This document shows positions 40,256 through 48,771 of a DNA stretch of 64,000 nt, piece after piece (the first letter of the stretch is position 1; each line of letters starts with the position of its first letter). The stretch is from Mycolicibacterium arenosum (lineage in GTDB: Bacteria; Actinomycetota; Actinomycetes; Mycobacteriales; Mycobacteriaceae), in contig NZ_JANDBD010000013.1 in assembly GCF_024320865.1 (NCBI RefSeq), positions 166,029-230,028 on the forward strand. Reading direction: 5' to 3'. A program made the position numbers and the translations under genes. Below the pieces are notes generated by a model. It saw only the letters and a list, made by a program, of their open reading frames with translations, had not been told where the DNA came from and made no database searches.

Positions 40256-41323
40256 CTAGGTGGCCAGCCCAGGGACGATGTCGCCCAAGCTGAAGGTCAG
40301 CGGTTGTTCGAGTTGGGCGTAGGTGCATGACCGTGGGTCGCGGTCGGGCCGCCAGCGGTTGAACTGGGCGGTGTGGCGGAACCGGTCGCCTTCCATGTGG
40401 TCATAGCGCACCTCGACCACCCTCTCAGGCCGCAGCGGAACGAACGAAAGATCCTTGCCAGCGTTCCAACGCGAGGTTTCGTTCTTGCGCGGCGTGCGGT
40501 CACCCGCTTCATGGGCTGCCCAGTTCCAAGGATGGTCATCGAAACTGGTTACCAGCGACTGCATTTCGCTGAACAACTGCCGCCGCTTGGCCATCGGGAA
40601 CGCACCAATCACACCCACCGAGGCGAGGGTGCCGTCGTCGGTATAGAGCCCAAGCAGCAGCGAGCCGATCGCTTCGTCGCTGGACTTGTGCACACGGTAG
40701 CCGGCGACGACGCAGTCGGCGGTCCGCTGGTGCTTGATCTTGAACATGACCCGCTTGTCGGGCTGATAGGTCACCGTCAACGGTTTAGCGACCACCCCGT
40801 CGAGGCCGGCCCCCTCGAACTCCTCGAACCACCGTCGGGCGGTCGTGGGATCGGTGGTCGCTGGTGTGACGTGAACCGAGGGCCCGGAGTCGGCCAACGC
40901 CGCGACGAGTGCAGCGCGTCGTTCGGTGAACGGTCTCCTGGTGTAGTCCTCATCGCCTAGGGCGAGTAGATCGAACGCTACGAAGGACGCGGGGGTCTGT
41001 TGGGCGAGCATCCGCACTCGCGAATCGGCCGGGTGGATGCGTTGTTGCAGCGCCTCGAAGTCAAGGCCGTGGTCTGTGGCGATGATGATCTCGCCATCAA
41101 TCACGCAGCGTTGCGGTAGTTCGGTCTTGATCGCTGTGACCAGTTCAGGGAAGTATCGGGTCAAGGGTCGCTCGTTGCGACTGCCCAGCTCGACCTCCTC
41201 GCCGTCACGGAAGCAGATCGACCGGAAGCCATCCCACTTCGGTTCGTAGGAGGCATCGGCAGGGATGGTCGGCACCGACTTGGCCAACATCGGCGAGACC
41301 GGCGGCATGACGGGTAGCTTCAT
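40256..41323 (-). CDS. ligC: ATP-dependent DNA ligase, LigC type (cargo copy)
   Basis: A 355-residue intact ligase: catalytic Lys29 in EPKWDGFR, CVIDGEIIIA, EGAGLDGVVAKP, MFKIKHQRTADC, and RPERVVEVRYDHMEG at the end. About 55 of the first 66 residues equal those of the chromosomal LigC at 23681-24745, so it is a close relative of that gene and only distantly related to the ligase the element interrupts. It starts 5 bp after the stop of the large recombinase gene on the same strand and is therefore likely co-transcribed with the recombinases. Confidence 0.93.
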   Translation of the reverse strand: MKLPVMPPVSPMLAKSVPTIPADASYEPKWDGFRSICFRDGEEVELGSRNERPLTRYFPELVTAIKTELPQRCVIDGEIIIATDHGLDFEALQQRIHPADSRVRMLAQQTPASFVAFDLLALGDEDYTRRPFTERRAALVAALADSGPSVHVTPATTDPTTARRWFEEFEGAGLDGVVAKPLTVTYQPDKRVMFKIKHQRTADCVVAGYRVHKSSDEAIGSLLLGLYTDDGTLASVGVIGAFPMAKRRQLFSEMQSLVTSFDDHPWNWAAHEAGDRTPRKNETSRWNAGKDLSFVPLRPERVVEVRYDHMEGDRFRHTAQFNRWRPDRDPRSCTYAQLEQPLTFSLGDIVPGLAT

Positions 41324-41327
41324 AGTC

Positions 41328-43841
41328 TCATTGTGGTCTCTGCTCGGCGAACGGATTGCTGCCGTGTGAAAGTCGTTGCTGCGCTTCGGATTTTCGGATA
41401 CGAAGATGCTTGATGCTTTCCTCCAACGCGGCGACCTCGCCGAGCCATGCGCGGTCCTTCGCCTCGATGAGGCGTTCCTCAGCGTTCTCGGTCATTTCGT
41501 TGATGCGGCCCAGCTGGGCGGGGTCAACGCGCAGGAACCGGCATCGCGTGCAAGCGTGCTCGTGCACGCAGGGTGTGCCGTAGGGGCGGTGGCACTCGCC
41601 GAGGGCAACGCGGCGCAGCAGGAAGTGCTCTTCGAAGTCGGCCCACTCGTCATCGTCGGCGACCTTGGCCTCCTCGGATGGTCGCAGTTGGCGGCGCCGC
41701 TCGATGTACGCTTGGTGGGCGGTGACGATGTGCTCCGGGAACACCGCCGTGTAGCCGCGGGTGGTGTCGAGGTTGAGATGCCCGAGCAACGCCGCGGCGA
41801 TGTGCAGCGGCAGCCCGTTATTGACCGCGTCGGTGGCGAACAGTCGGCGGAAGTCGTGCGGAGTGAAGTGCACTGATCGACCGGCATCGGTCAATCCGGC
41901 GACCGTGGCGAGGTGGATCAGGATCTGGCGCACGTAGTGCCGTCCCAGCACTTCGTGGCGGGTGCCCAGCGGGCGTGCGAAAAGGTGCGGAAACGGTTCG
42001 CTGTGCACCTTGTCGTTGGTGTCGTAGGCGATCGACAGCGGCACGTGGTCCTTGCCGGCCTTGGCGCGGCGCAGTACCTGTAGCAGCACCCCGACAAGTT
42101 CTGGGGTCATTGGGATGAGTCTTTCGCAGTCGGTCTTGGACGGCACGATGTGGAGCAACGGCACCAGAGTGGCGGTGGTGGAGGCGGTGTAGTGCCGCAG
42201 CGACAGCTGAGTCAGTTCGAGTAACTCTTCGATGCGAATACCGGTGTGACGCAACGTCTCCACGACCGCCCAACCCCAGAATCCCTCCTCTTCCAGGGCG
42301 GTCACGTCGATGCGCTGGGCACTGCCCCGGATCCATCCCGGCCGCTGCTGTCCGGGAGCGAGGTGCACCCAGATCCGCGCCCGGGCGTCGCCGTCGCGCC
42401 GCAGAGGTGGACAGTGCCGCAGAAACGTGAAGCCGTCAACGACGAACTCCTGGTCGTGCGTGCATGCCACTGCACGCTGCAGCAGCGCCGCGGTGCGGTC
42501 CTTGTGCGCGGTAGCCGCAGCCAGGAGTACCGGCAGAAGTGGGGTCAGCATGCGGGTGCGATCCTGCATGGAGGCTTTCTGGCGGCGTTTCTGCTTGGCC
42601 GCCGCGCGACTGAGCGCTCGCGGTACCGGGCACGGAGCAACCCAGACACCCCAGCGGACGGGGTCGTCGTGCGACCATTCGGCCAGGTCGCGGTACATGC
42701 CGCGGATGGCGAACAGGATCGAGTGCACTTCGCGTCGCGGGCGGCCGTCGAGGGTCATCGCCAACCGTTCCCGCCACGCCGTCACCACCTCGGCCGAGAT
42801 CGCCAGGTCCTTTTGGTCCGGATTGATCTGCAGGATCTCCCACCAGAACAACCGGGCCAGGCGGTAGGCAAGTCCCTCCAACGAGCTGTAGTCCATGTTG
42901 GGCTGTAGCTCCTCGAGGTAGCCCACGAGGAGGTCGCGCACTCCTGAGGCGGGGATGCCGTACCGATCGACTAGCGTCGCAGCGCTGTGCTGGCGTGTGT
43001 TGCCCCGCGCCGACCACGTCGCCCGCAGCGTAGGCGCCTCCTCGGCCAAGGGCCCCAGGGCGACCAGCAGCTCCCAGATGAGGTGTTCGCGGCGCTGTCG
43101 CCCCGAGGTGCGCACCACGTCGGCGTAGAACAGCAGATCGTCGCCGCACAGTTGTCCGATGTTCTTCCCGGTGCGGATCATCACCCGCGCCAATGCCTTT
43201 TCGGCGTCGGCCTGGTACTTGGGCACCGCGTCCCGGTAGGCGGGCAGCCTACGCAACCGTTCCAAGTCCGGCCCGCCATTGCTGTCGAGGAACCTGCCGA
43301 GGGCTACCCGCTGCTTGGAATCCAACAGCCAACTGTAGGACGGCCGCAGTGCGCGTACGCGCAGTAGCGCATTGAGGGCCTTAAGCGTGGGTGACCAGTG
43401 GTCGTAGTGCGGCAACGCATCATGCTCGAACCAGGTGCGCGGCGCGGCGTCGTAACCGCTGGCCAGCCACCGCTCCTCCCACGTCTGCCCTGAATATTGA
43501 GCCAGGACACCCAGCAGGGCCTGCGTTCCCCGAATCATCGGCTGAAGCTGCTGGGGTGGCAGCGTCCGGTGGCGCTCGGTTACGACGTCGCACAACTCGG
43601 TGATGGTGAGATGCTGCATCGTCACACCGCGGGCGCCCTCTGGCGGCGTTGGGGGCGCGTGGTTGGCGTCGTAGCCCCACAGGGGCCGGGCCAGGCCGGC
43701 GGGGCCGAACCGGCTGTCTGCTGGGAGCGCTTGTAGATGCGGTGAATCAGGCCGTGACAGCAGCTGGACCTGTGGGCTCATCGCCCGCCGCGTCGCGGCG
43801 GCTTGCTGGCGTTGCGGTGACCGGGTGTCCTCAGCGCTCAA
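41328..43841 (-). CDS. Large tyrosine recombinase, TnpB-like
   Basis: An 837-residue site-specific recombinase. The C-terminal catalytic domain shows the Arg in RHTGIRIEELLEL, a Lys in PSKTDCERLIPM, the H-x-x-R box HDFRRLFATDAVNNG, and the H..Y end LLGHLNLDTTRGYTAVF. A Cys/His cluster follows (CHRPYGTPCVHEHACTRC), which could bind zinc. The long N-terminal ~480 residues are unlike simple phage integrases. It overlaps the smaller recombinase by four bases, as tnpB follows tnpA in Tn554-family transposons, but it is larger than the ~630-residue Tn554 TnpB. Confidence 0.85.
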   Translation of the reverse strand: MSAEDTRSPQRQQAAATRRAMSPQVQLLSRPDSPHLQALPADSRFGPAGLARPLWGYDANHAPPTPPEGARGVTMQHLTITELCDVVTERHRTLPPQQLQPMIRGTQALLGVLAQYSGQTWEERWLASGYDAAPRTWFEHDALPHYDHWSPTLKALNALLRVRALRPSYSWLLDSKQRVALGRFLDSNGGPDLERLRRLPAYRDAVPKYQADAEKALARVMIRTGKNIGQLCGDDLLFYADVVRTSGRQRREHLIWELLVALGPLAEEAPTLRATWSARGNTRQHSAATLVDRYGIPASGVRDLLVGYLEELQPNMDYSSLEGLAYRLARLFWWEILQINPDQKDLAISAEVVTAWRERLAMTLDGRPRREVHSILFAIRGMYRDLAEWSHDDPVRWGVWVAPCPVPRALSRAAAKQKRRQKASMQDRTRMLTPLLPVLLAAATAHKDRTAALLQRAVACTHDQEFVVDGFTFLRHCPPLRRDGDARARIWVHLAPGQQRPGWIRGSAQRIDVTALEEEGFWGWAVVETLRHTGIRIEELLELTQLSLRHYTASTTATLVPLLHIVPSKTDCERLIPMTPELVGVLLQVLRRAKAGKDHVPLSIAYDTNDKVHSEPFPHLFARPLGTRHEVLGRHYVRQILIHLATVAGLTDAGRSVHFTPHDFRRLFATDAVNNGLPLHIAAALLGHLNLDTTRGYTAVFPEHIVTAHQAYIERRRQLRPSEEAKVADDDEWADFEEHFLLRRVALGECHRPYGTPCVHEHACTRCRFLRVDPAQLGRINEMTENAEERLIEAKDRAWLGEVAALEESIKHLRIRKSEAQQRLSHGSNPFAEQRPQ

Positions 43842-45037
43842 TTCGGTAGCCCTAACAGTTCACGGACCGCCGCGGCGTCGTAGGCAGGTTCGATCGTCGA
43901 TGCTTCGATCTTCGGTCGGGCGTGATGCTCAAGGACCTTGCCGATCAGATCTTCCAGCCGAGGCTGGGTGTAGATCTGAGTGGTCGTCACGCTGGCATGC
44001 CGCAGCACGGTCTGCACGTCGACCAGCGTGAACGCAGGATCGGCAAGCATCCGCGCGGCGGCAGTGTGGCGGAAGTCGTGCAACGACCAGTTCGCCCCCA
44101 AGCTGGCGTTGGCGCGGCGCAGCACCGCGCGCATCGCGTGATAGTTCAGCGGCGCTGGCCGCGAGCGTCGGGTCCACCACACCGGACCACCCGGCTCCAT
44201 CGGTGGCTGCTCGGACAGGTACAACGCCAACCACACGAACGAGTCCACCGACGCCGGGACCGTCTCCCGCATGCGGCTGCCCTTACTGGTGACCGTGATT
44301 GTGTAGCGGCCAGCATCCAGATCGCCGTGACGCAAACCCAACAACTCCGATGCCCGCACTCCCGAGGACAGATAGAAACTCACCAGCGCTCGATCGCGGT
44401 GGCTGCGCAGCGCGTTGAACAGCGCTGCAACAGCGTCATCGGGGATCGCCCGCCACACCGGCCGCGGGGTTTTCTGCCGATAGTTGGCGCGCCGAAAGAT
44501 CGTAAAATCTTCCATCGGGTTGTGGTGCGCATGAGGTCGACCCCCCTGCCTGGCACGTTGTGCAGGAACGGGATTCACCAGCGGACCCAGATCGGCAGCA
44601 CAGGCGTGTTCATAAAACCCGAACATCACCGACAGCTGATGGTTGATGGTGCGCGGCGCGTACTTGGTGGACAACTCCGCCTTGCCGGTCACCGCGTTCA
44701 CCGACCCTGGCGGCGGCCCATCCGGACGTCGGCGAAGACGCTGCGGATTGGGCGCCGCCCGCAAGTGCTCGACGAACGCGCGGACGTCTACGCGCTCTGC
44801 TCGCTCCCAACTGATGAGGCGGTCATGTAGGAATCGGAACCACCGCAGAAGGTCGAACGCGTAACTTCGAACTGTGAGTGGACTGCAATCCGACGCCGCC
44901 AGTTCGCGAAGGTATGATGTCGCCCCGAGATGTTCGGCATCGGGGAAGATCACCCGCCACGGCAACCCGCTCGGCGCCGACTCCACCCGACCCACCTCAC
45001 CCATAACCGGATCCTCCGCCCCCTGCAGCCACGCCAT
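43838..45037 (-). CDS. Tyrosine recombinase, TnpA-like
   Basis: A 399-residue integrase. The N-terminal SAM-like DNA-binding domain (SPLTVRSYAFDLLRWFRFL) precedes the catalytic domain with Arg in SSGVRASELLGL, HDFRHTAAARML, and VLRHASVTTTQIYTQ with the nucleophilic Tyr. ATG 45037 lies 31 bp inside the right boundary of the element; an ATG at 45004 is an alternative. Its stop overlaps the start of the larger recombinase gene. It probably cuts and rejoins at the ends together with that protein. No tnpC-like gene is evident. Confidence 0.88.
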   Translation of the reverse strand: MAWLQGAEDPVMGEVGRVESAPSGLPWRVIFPDAEHLGATSYLRELAASDCSPLTVRSYAFDLLRWFRFLHDRLISWERAERVDVRAFVEHLRAAPNPQRLRRRPDGPPPGSVNAVTGKAELSTKYAPRTINHQLSVMFGFYEHACAADLGPLVNPVPAQRARQGGRPHAHHNPMEDFTIFRRANYRQKTPRPVWRAIPDDAVAALFNALRSHRDRALVSFYLSSGVRASELLGLRHGDLDAGRYTITVTSKGSRMRETVPASVDSFVWLALYLSEQPPMEPGGPVWWTRRSRPAPLNYHAMRAVLRRANASLGANWSLHDFRHTAAARMLADPAFTLVDVQTVLRHASVTTTQIYTQPRLEDLIGKVLEHHARPKIEASTIEPAYDAAAVRELLGLPN

Positions 45038-45068
45038 CGGAAGGCTCGCCGAAGTTCAGTCAACTAGA

Positions 45069-46004
45069 CGCGCGCTGGTGTTCCGGGACGGCGACGAGGT
45101 CGTGCTGCTGTCGCGCAGCGGCAAGGATCTGGGCCGGTACTTTCCGGAGCTGGTGGAGTCGGTGCGCGCGGAACTGGTCGGCCGGTGTGTCCTCGACGGC
45201 GAGGTCGTGGTGCCGAGGGACGTCGACGGCCGGGTTCGGTTGGACTGGGAGTCGCTGAGTCAGCGCATTCATCCCGCCGACAGCCGGGTGAGGCTTCTCG
45301 CCGAGCAGACGCCCGCCCACTTCATCGGGTTCGACGCGCTGTCCACCGGTGACCGCTCGCTACTCGACGAGCCGTTCCGGGTGCGTCGCGAGGTGCTGAA
45401 GGAGTCGGTGGCCGAACGGGATTGGTGTCACGTCACGCGCACGACGGAGGATTCGGCCCTCGGCGCGGAGTGGCTCACGACCTTCGAGGGAGCCGGCCTC
45501 GACGGGGTGATAGCCAAGAGGCTCGACGGACGGTATCTGCCCGGCAAGCGGGACATGATCAAGGTCAAGCACGCCCGCGACGCCGACTGTGTCGCCATGG
45601 GGTACCGCATCCACAAGAGCGGTGAGGGCATCGGATCACTGCTGCTCGGCCTCTACCGCGACGACGGAGAGCTCCAGATGGTCGGCGGTGCAGCGTCTTT
45701 CAGCGTGAAGGACCGCACGAAGCTGCTCGCGGAGCTGGAACCGCTGCGCGAGGGCGAGGTGCGTGACGGTGACCCGAGCCGGTGGAACTCCGCCGCCGAT
45801 AAGCGCTGGATACCGATTCGGCCGGAGAAGGTCGCCGAGGTGGCGTACGACCAGATGGAGGGTAATTCCACGCACGGGCAGCGCTTTCGGCACGCGGTGA
45901 AGTTCGTGCGATGGCGGCCCGACCGGGAACCGTCCAGTTGCACGTTCGCGCAACTGGACGTGCCTCTGAACTACGACCTATCCGACGTGCTGGAGGGCAA
46001 CTGA
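45069..46004 (+). pseudogene. 3' fragment of the split ATP-dependent DNA ligase gene
   Basis: The frame resumes at CGC 45069 with RALVFRDGDEVVLLSRSGKD, the residues expected after KWDGF. It contains CVLDGEVVVP, FEGAGLDGVIAKR, MIKVKHARDADC and the OB-fold through RPEKVAEVAYDQMEG. It lacks the catalytic lysine, which is left behind at 29146-29262. The frame happens to stay open leftward to 44874 across the junction, so a hybrid could be translated, but it would be inactive in adenylation. Its stop overlaps the polD start (TGATG), so the original unit was ligase-polD. Confidence 0.92.
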
Positions 46005-47056
46005 TGGCGGCGAGCAAGGCCGAGGAGATCGACGTCGACGGGGTCCTGGTGCGGCTGACCAACCGCGACAAGCCGTACTTTCCGAAGCTCGGCGCCAACG
46101 GCACCAAGGGCGTGCTGTTCGACTACTACCTCGCGGTGGCCGATCACATGGTGAAGCTGTTGCGGGACAGGCCGGTTCACCTGCAGCGCTTCCCCGACGG
46201 GATCGACGGCGAGGAGATCTATCAGAAGCGGGTGCCGCAGAAGCACCCCGACTACCTCGAGACCTGCACGGTCACGTTCCCGTCGGGCCGCACCGCCGAC
46301 GCGCTGAAGGTGACGCACCCGTCGGCCATCGCCTGGGCCGCGCAGATGGGAACGGTGACGCTGCACCCGTGGCAGGTGCGCTGCCCCGACACCGAACACC
46401 CCGACGAACTGCGCATCGACCTGGATCCGCAGCCGGGTACCGATTTCAGGGACGCCAGCGCCATCGCCGTCGACGTCCTCAAGCCGATTCTCGACGAGCT
46501 CGGAATCGCGGGCTACCCCAAGACGTCCGGTGGCCGAGGCGTGCACGTGTTCGTCCGCATCAGACCGGACTGGGACTTCGTCGCCGTCCGCAGGGCGGGC
46601 ATCGCGCTGGCCCGCGAGGTGGAGCGCCGGGCGCCGGATCGGGTGACGACGTCGTGGTGGAAGGAGGAGCGCGGCGAGCGCTTGTTCATCGACTACAACC
46701 AGAACGCGCGCGATCGGACGTTCGCGTCTGCGTACTCCGCGCGCCGCACGCAGATCGCCACGGTCTCCATGCCGTTGTCCTGGGAGGACCTGGCCGACGC
46801 CGATCCCGATGACTTCACGATCGCCACGGTGCCCGGCATCGTCGCCGAGCGGGAGGACCCGTGGGCGGCGATCGACGAGACGGCCCACTCGATCGAGCCG
46901 CTCCTGGAGATGGTGGCCGCGGACGAGGATCGCGGGCTGGCCGACCTGCCGTATCCGCCGAGTTACCCGAAGATGCCCGGTGAACCGCCCAGGGTGCAGC
47001 CCAGCAAGAAAGTGGCCGAGAACTGGGATGCCGATGGCAATCCGGTGACGGGGTAG
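46004..47056 (+). CDS. polD1: LigD-polymerase-like primase-polymerase (PolD type)
   Basis: A 350-residue archaeo-eukaryotic primase-fold polymerase, homologous to the POL domain of LigD and to M. smegmatis PolD1. Catalytic aspartates are in LRIDLDPQPG (Asp139, Asp141) and LFIDYNQNAR. The nucleotide-binding His is in SGGRGVHVFV. Further landmarks: RDKPYFPKLG at the start and YQKRVPQKHPD. It adds ribo- or deoxyribonucleotides at gaps and ends during repair. It was coupled to the ligase gene now broken by the element, so its transcription may depend on a promoter inside the element. Confidence 0.9.
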   Translation: MAASKAEEIDVDGVLVRLTNRDKPYFPKLGANGTKGVLFDYYLAVADHMVKLLRDRPVHLQRFPDGIDGEEIYQKRVPQKHPDYLETCTVTFPSGRTADALKVTHPSAIAWAAQMGTVTLHPWQVRCPDTEHPDELRIDLDPQPGTDFRDASAIAVDVLKPILDELGIAGYPKTSGGRGVHVFVRIRPDWDFVAVRRAGIALAREVERRAPDRVTTSWWKEERGERLFIDYNQNARDRTFASAYSARRTQIATVSMPLSWEDLADADPDDFTIATVPGIVAEREDPWAAIDETAHSIEPLLEMVAADEDRGLADLPYPPSYPKMPGEPPRVQPSKKVAENWDADGNPVTG

Positions 47057-47091
47057 CTGACGGTGATGGCGAGTCGGGCTAAGAGTTGCGC

Positions 47092-47448
47092 TCAGCGGAT
47101 CGGAACGACGTCACCATCTGTTTGCTCGGCGTCCATGTCGTGGAAACGAAACGCCGGGCCTTTCACGCTGGCCAACTGCTCGGCGCTGGAGTACATCGCC
47201 ACCGACGTGTACTCAACCGCGCCGATCAGAAGTAGCGGCCAGATGGAACCGGCGACCACGCTGAGCGCGAAACGGTAGCTGACTGGCAGTCCCGGTTCGC
47301 ATAGGCGGTTGCCAGCCACGAATACCACAGTTGTGGCAACCACCCATCCACTGAAGTAGATGGTTACTAGCATCCCAAGCACGGCGCGGCCCCCTGCCGT
47401 TCGTCTTAACGTTGAATGCAATGTAGCGCCGCTCACACCCCGAAACAA
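47092..47448 (-). CDS. Small membrane protein
   Basis: A 118-residue protein with two hydrophobic helices (LGMLVTIYFSGWVVATTVVFVAG and FALSVVAGSIWPLLLIGAVEY), a short loop with one Cys (NRLCEPGLP) and a polar C-terminal tail (FHDMDAEQTDGDV). A start at the internal Met of MLVTIYFSG is also possible. It converges with polD. Resembles uncharacterised mycobacterial membrane proteins; function unknown. The 47449-47672 gap beyond it shows no gene. Confidence 0.65.
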   Translation of the reverse strand: MFRGVSGATLHSTLRRTAGGRAVLGMLVTIYFSGWVVATTVVFVAGNRLCEPGLPVSYRFALSVVAGSIWPLLLIGAVEYTSVAMYSSAEQLASVKGPAFRFHDMDAEQTDGDVVPIR

Positions 47449-47672
47449 GCACCACCAGGAGCGTTAACTCCCAGCTCAGGGGCACAGCAAAGGGTTGGAG
47501 TTTGCTGACGGCAAAGGCCGATAGGGTGCCTCGAACGCCCATCGCTTGACGTCGACGATAATTTCGGCCGGTCGGGATGGTGCAACCCGAGGTACGAACT
47601 GGAGAGCACCGTCATTTACAGCAATCTTCGATGAATCTCACAATTTGGGCACAACCGTGTCCAGTCAAGCCG

Positions 47673-48689
47673 TCAGGATGCGAGTGCGGCTTTTCCAGTC
47701 AGCTGCTGACCAGCGCGGTCGATCCAGACGAGGTCGACGACGTCGCCGGGGTAGTAGCGGTCGAGTACGTCGGTGAGCGCGTTGGCGGAGTTCAGTTGAA
47801 CGCCGTCGATCGACAGCAGGACGTCACCGTCGCGCATGCCCGCCTGCTGAGCAGGCCCGCCGATGAGAACCTCGTGAATGATGACGCCGGGAAGGTCGGA
47901 CTGCTGTTCTCGCGCGCTGACGCCGACACCGAGCAGTGTGGGCCGTCCGATGTGGACGGACGCCGACGGCTGCAGCGAACGGATCTGACCCGCAATCGCC
48001 ATGGCCTCGTTGATCGGGATCGCGAAGCCGGCCCCGCCGGGGCCCATCCGGAAGTTGACGGTGGCCGCCGTGGTCACACCCACGACCTGGCCGGCCGCGT
48101 TGACCAGCGGCCCGCCCGAGTCGCCGGCGCGCACCGGCGCCGCGAACTCGATCAGTCCGGTCATCTCGGTCGTCGAGCCCGTGAGCTCGTCCTTGGCGCT
48201 GATCGTGCGGCCGAAGCCGACGACCTCGCCCGCCTCCTGCGTGAGCGGGCTGCCAGAACCGCTGGCGTTACCCAGGGCGACCACCGGGTCACCGGGGTTC
48301 AGCGTCCCCGAGTCACCGATCGCCGCCACCGGCAGGCCGCCGCCGCCGCGCAGCTGGAGCACCGCGACGTCGCGCTTGCGGTCGTAACCGACCAGATCCG
48401 CGGTGAACGGTACGCCGCCGACGGTGGCGGTGATGGTGTCGGCGCCCTGAACGACGTGGAAGTTCGTCAGCACCACGCCGCCGGGCTCAAGCACGATGCC
48501 CGTCCCCGCGCCGATGGCGTGCTGGTAGTCGATCGTGGTGTCGAGACGCGCGACGGCCGGTTCCACCTGGGCGATCGCCCCTGACATGTCCACCGGGACC
48601 GCATGGGCGGCCGTGGGCGTGAGCAGGGCGAGAGTCGAACCGACGGCGACCGCGGTGATGACCCGCCATCGGGAGTGGAACCTGCCCAT
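47673..48689 (-). CDS. pepA: Secreted trypsin-like serine protease with PDZ domain (PepA-like)
   Basis: A 338-residue exported protease. The signal peptide ends AAHAVP (residues ~28-32). The catalytic triad is His in VLTNFHVVQ, Asp in KRDVAVLQL and Ser in VRAGDSGGPLV. The PDZ domain starts near residue 245 (LLGVGVSAREQQ, GGPAQQAGMRDGDVLLSIDG). It resembles mycobacterial PepA (Rv0125), a surface or secreted protease. It differs from the HtrA-type lipoprotein in the element by having a cleavable signal without a lipobox. Confidence 0.88.
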   Translation of the reverse strand: MGRFHSRWRVITAVAVGSTLALLTPTAAHAVPVDMSGAIAQVEPAVARLDTTIDYQHAIGAGTGIVLEPGGVVLTNFHVVQGADTITATVGGVPFTADLVGYDRKRDVAVLQLRGGGGLPVAAIGDSGTLNPGDPVVALGNASGSGSPLTQEAGEVVGFGRTISAKDELTGSTTEMTGLIEFAAPVRAGDSGGPLVNAAGQVVGVTTAATVNFRMGPGGAGFAIPINEAMAIAGQIRSLQPSASVHIGRPTLLGVGVSAREQQSDLPGVIIHEVLIGGPAQQAGMRDGDVLLSIDGVQLNSANALTDVLDRYYPGDVVDLVWIDRAGQQLTGKAALAS

Positions 48690-48771
48690 GCACGACCTTC
48701 CGGAAACAGCGGAGCGCTATACCCAATTCTTCCTGTGATTACGCTGGCTGTCGAAGAATCGCGCCGTGACG

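Larger units (their letters stand above)
29263..45068. mobile_element. ~15.8-kb Tn554-like integrated element within a DNA ligase gene
   Basis: The boundaries are set by the broken ligase: its frame is continuous to 29262 and resumes at 45069, so removing the interval (with one or two bases of ambiguity) restores KWDGF-RALVF. Two tyrosine recombinases overlap by four bases at the right end, with the smaller one starting ~31 bp from the boundary, the layout of tnpA/tnpB in Tn554-family elements. Those elements insert site-specifically without a long target duplication, as here. Both ends carry GTCAACYAG (29277-29285 and 45059-45067) in the same orientation. The cargo includes a LigC ligase, protease, stress-protein and sugar-oxidation genes plus decayed remnants. 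Confidence 0.88.
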
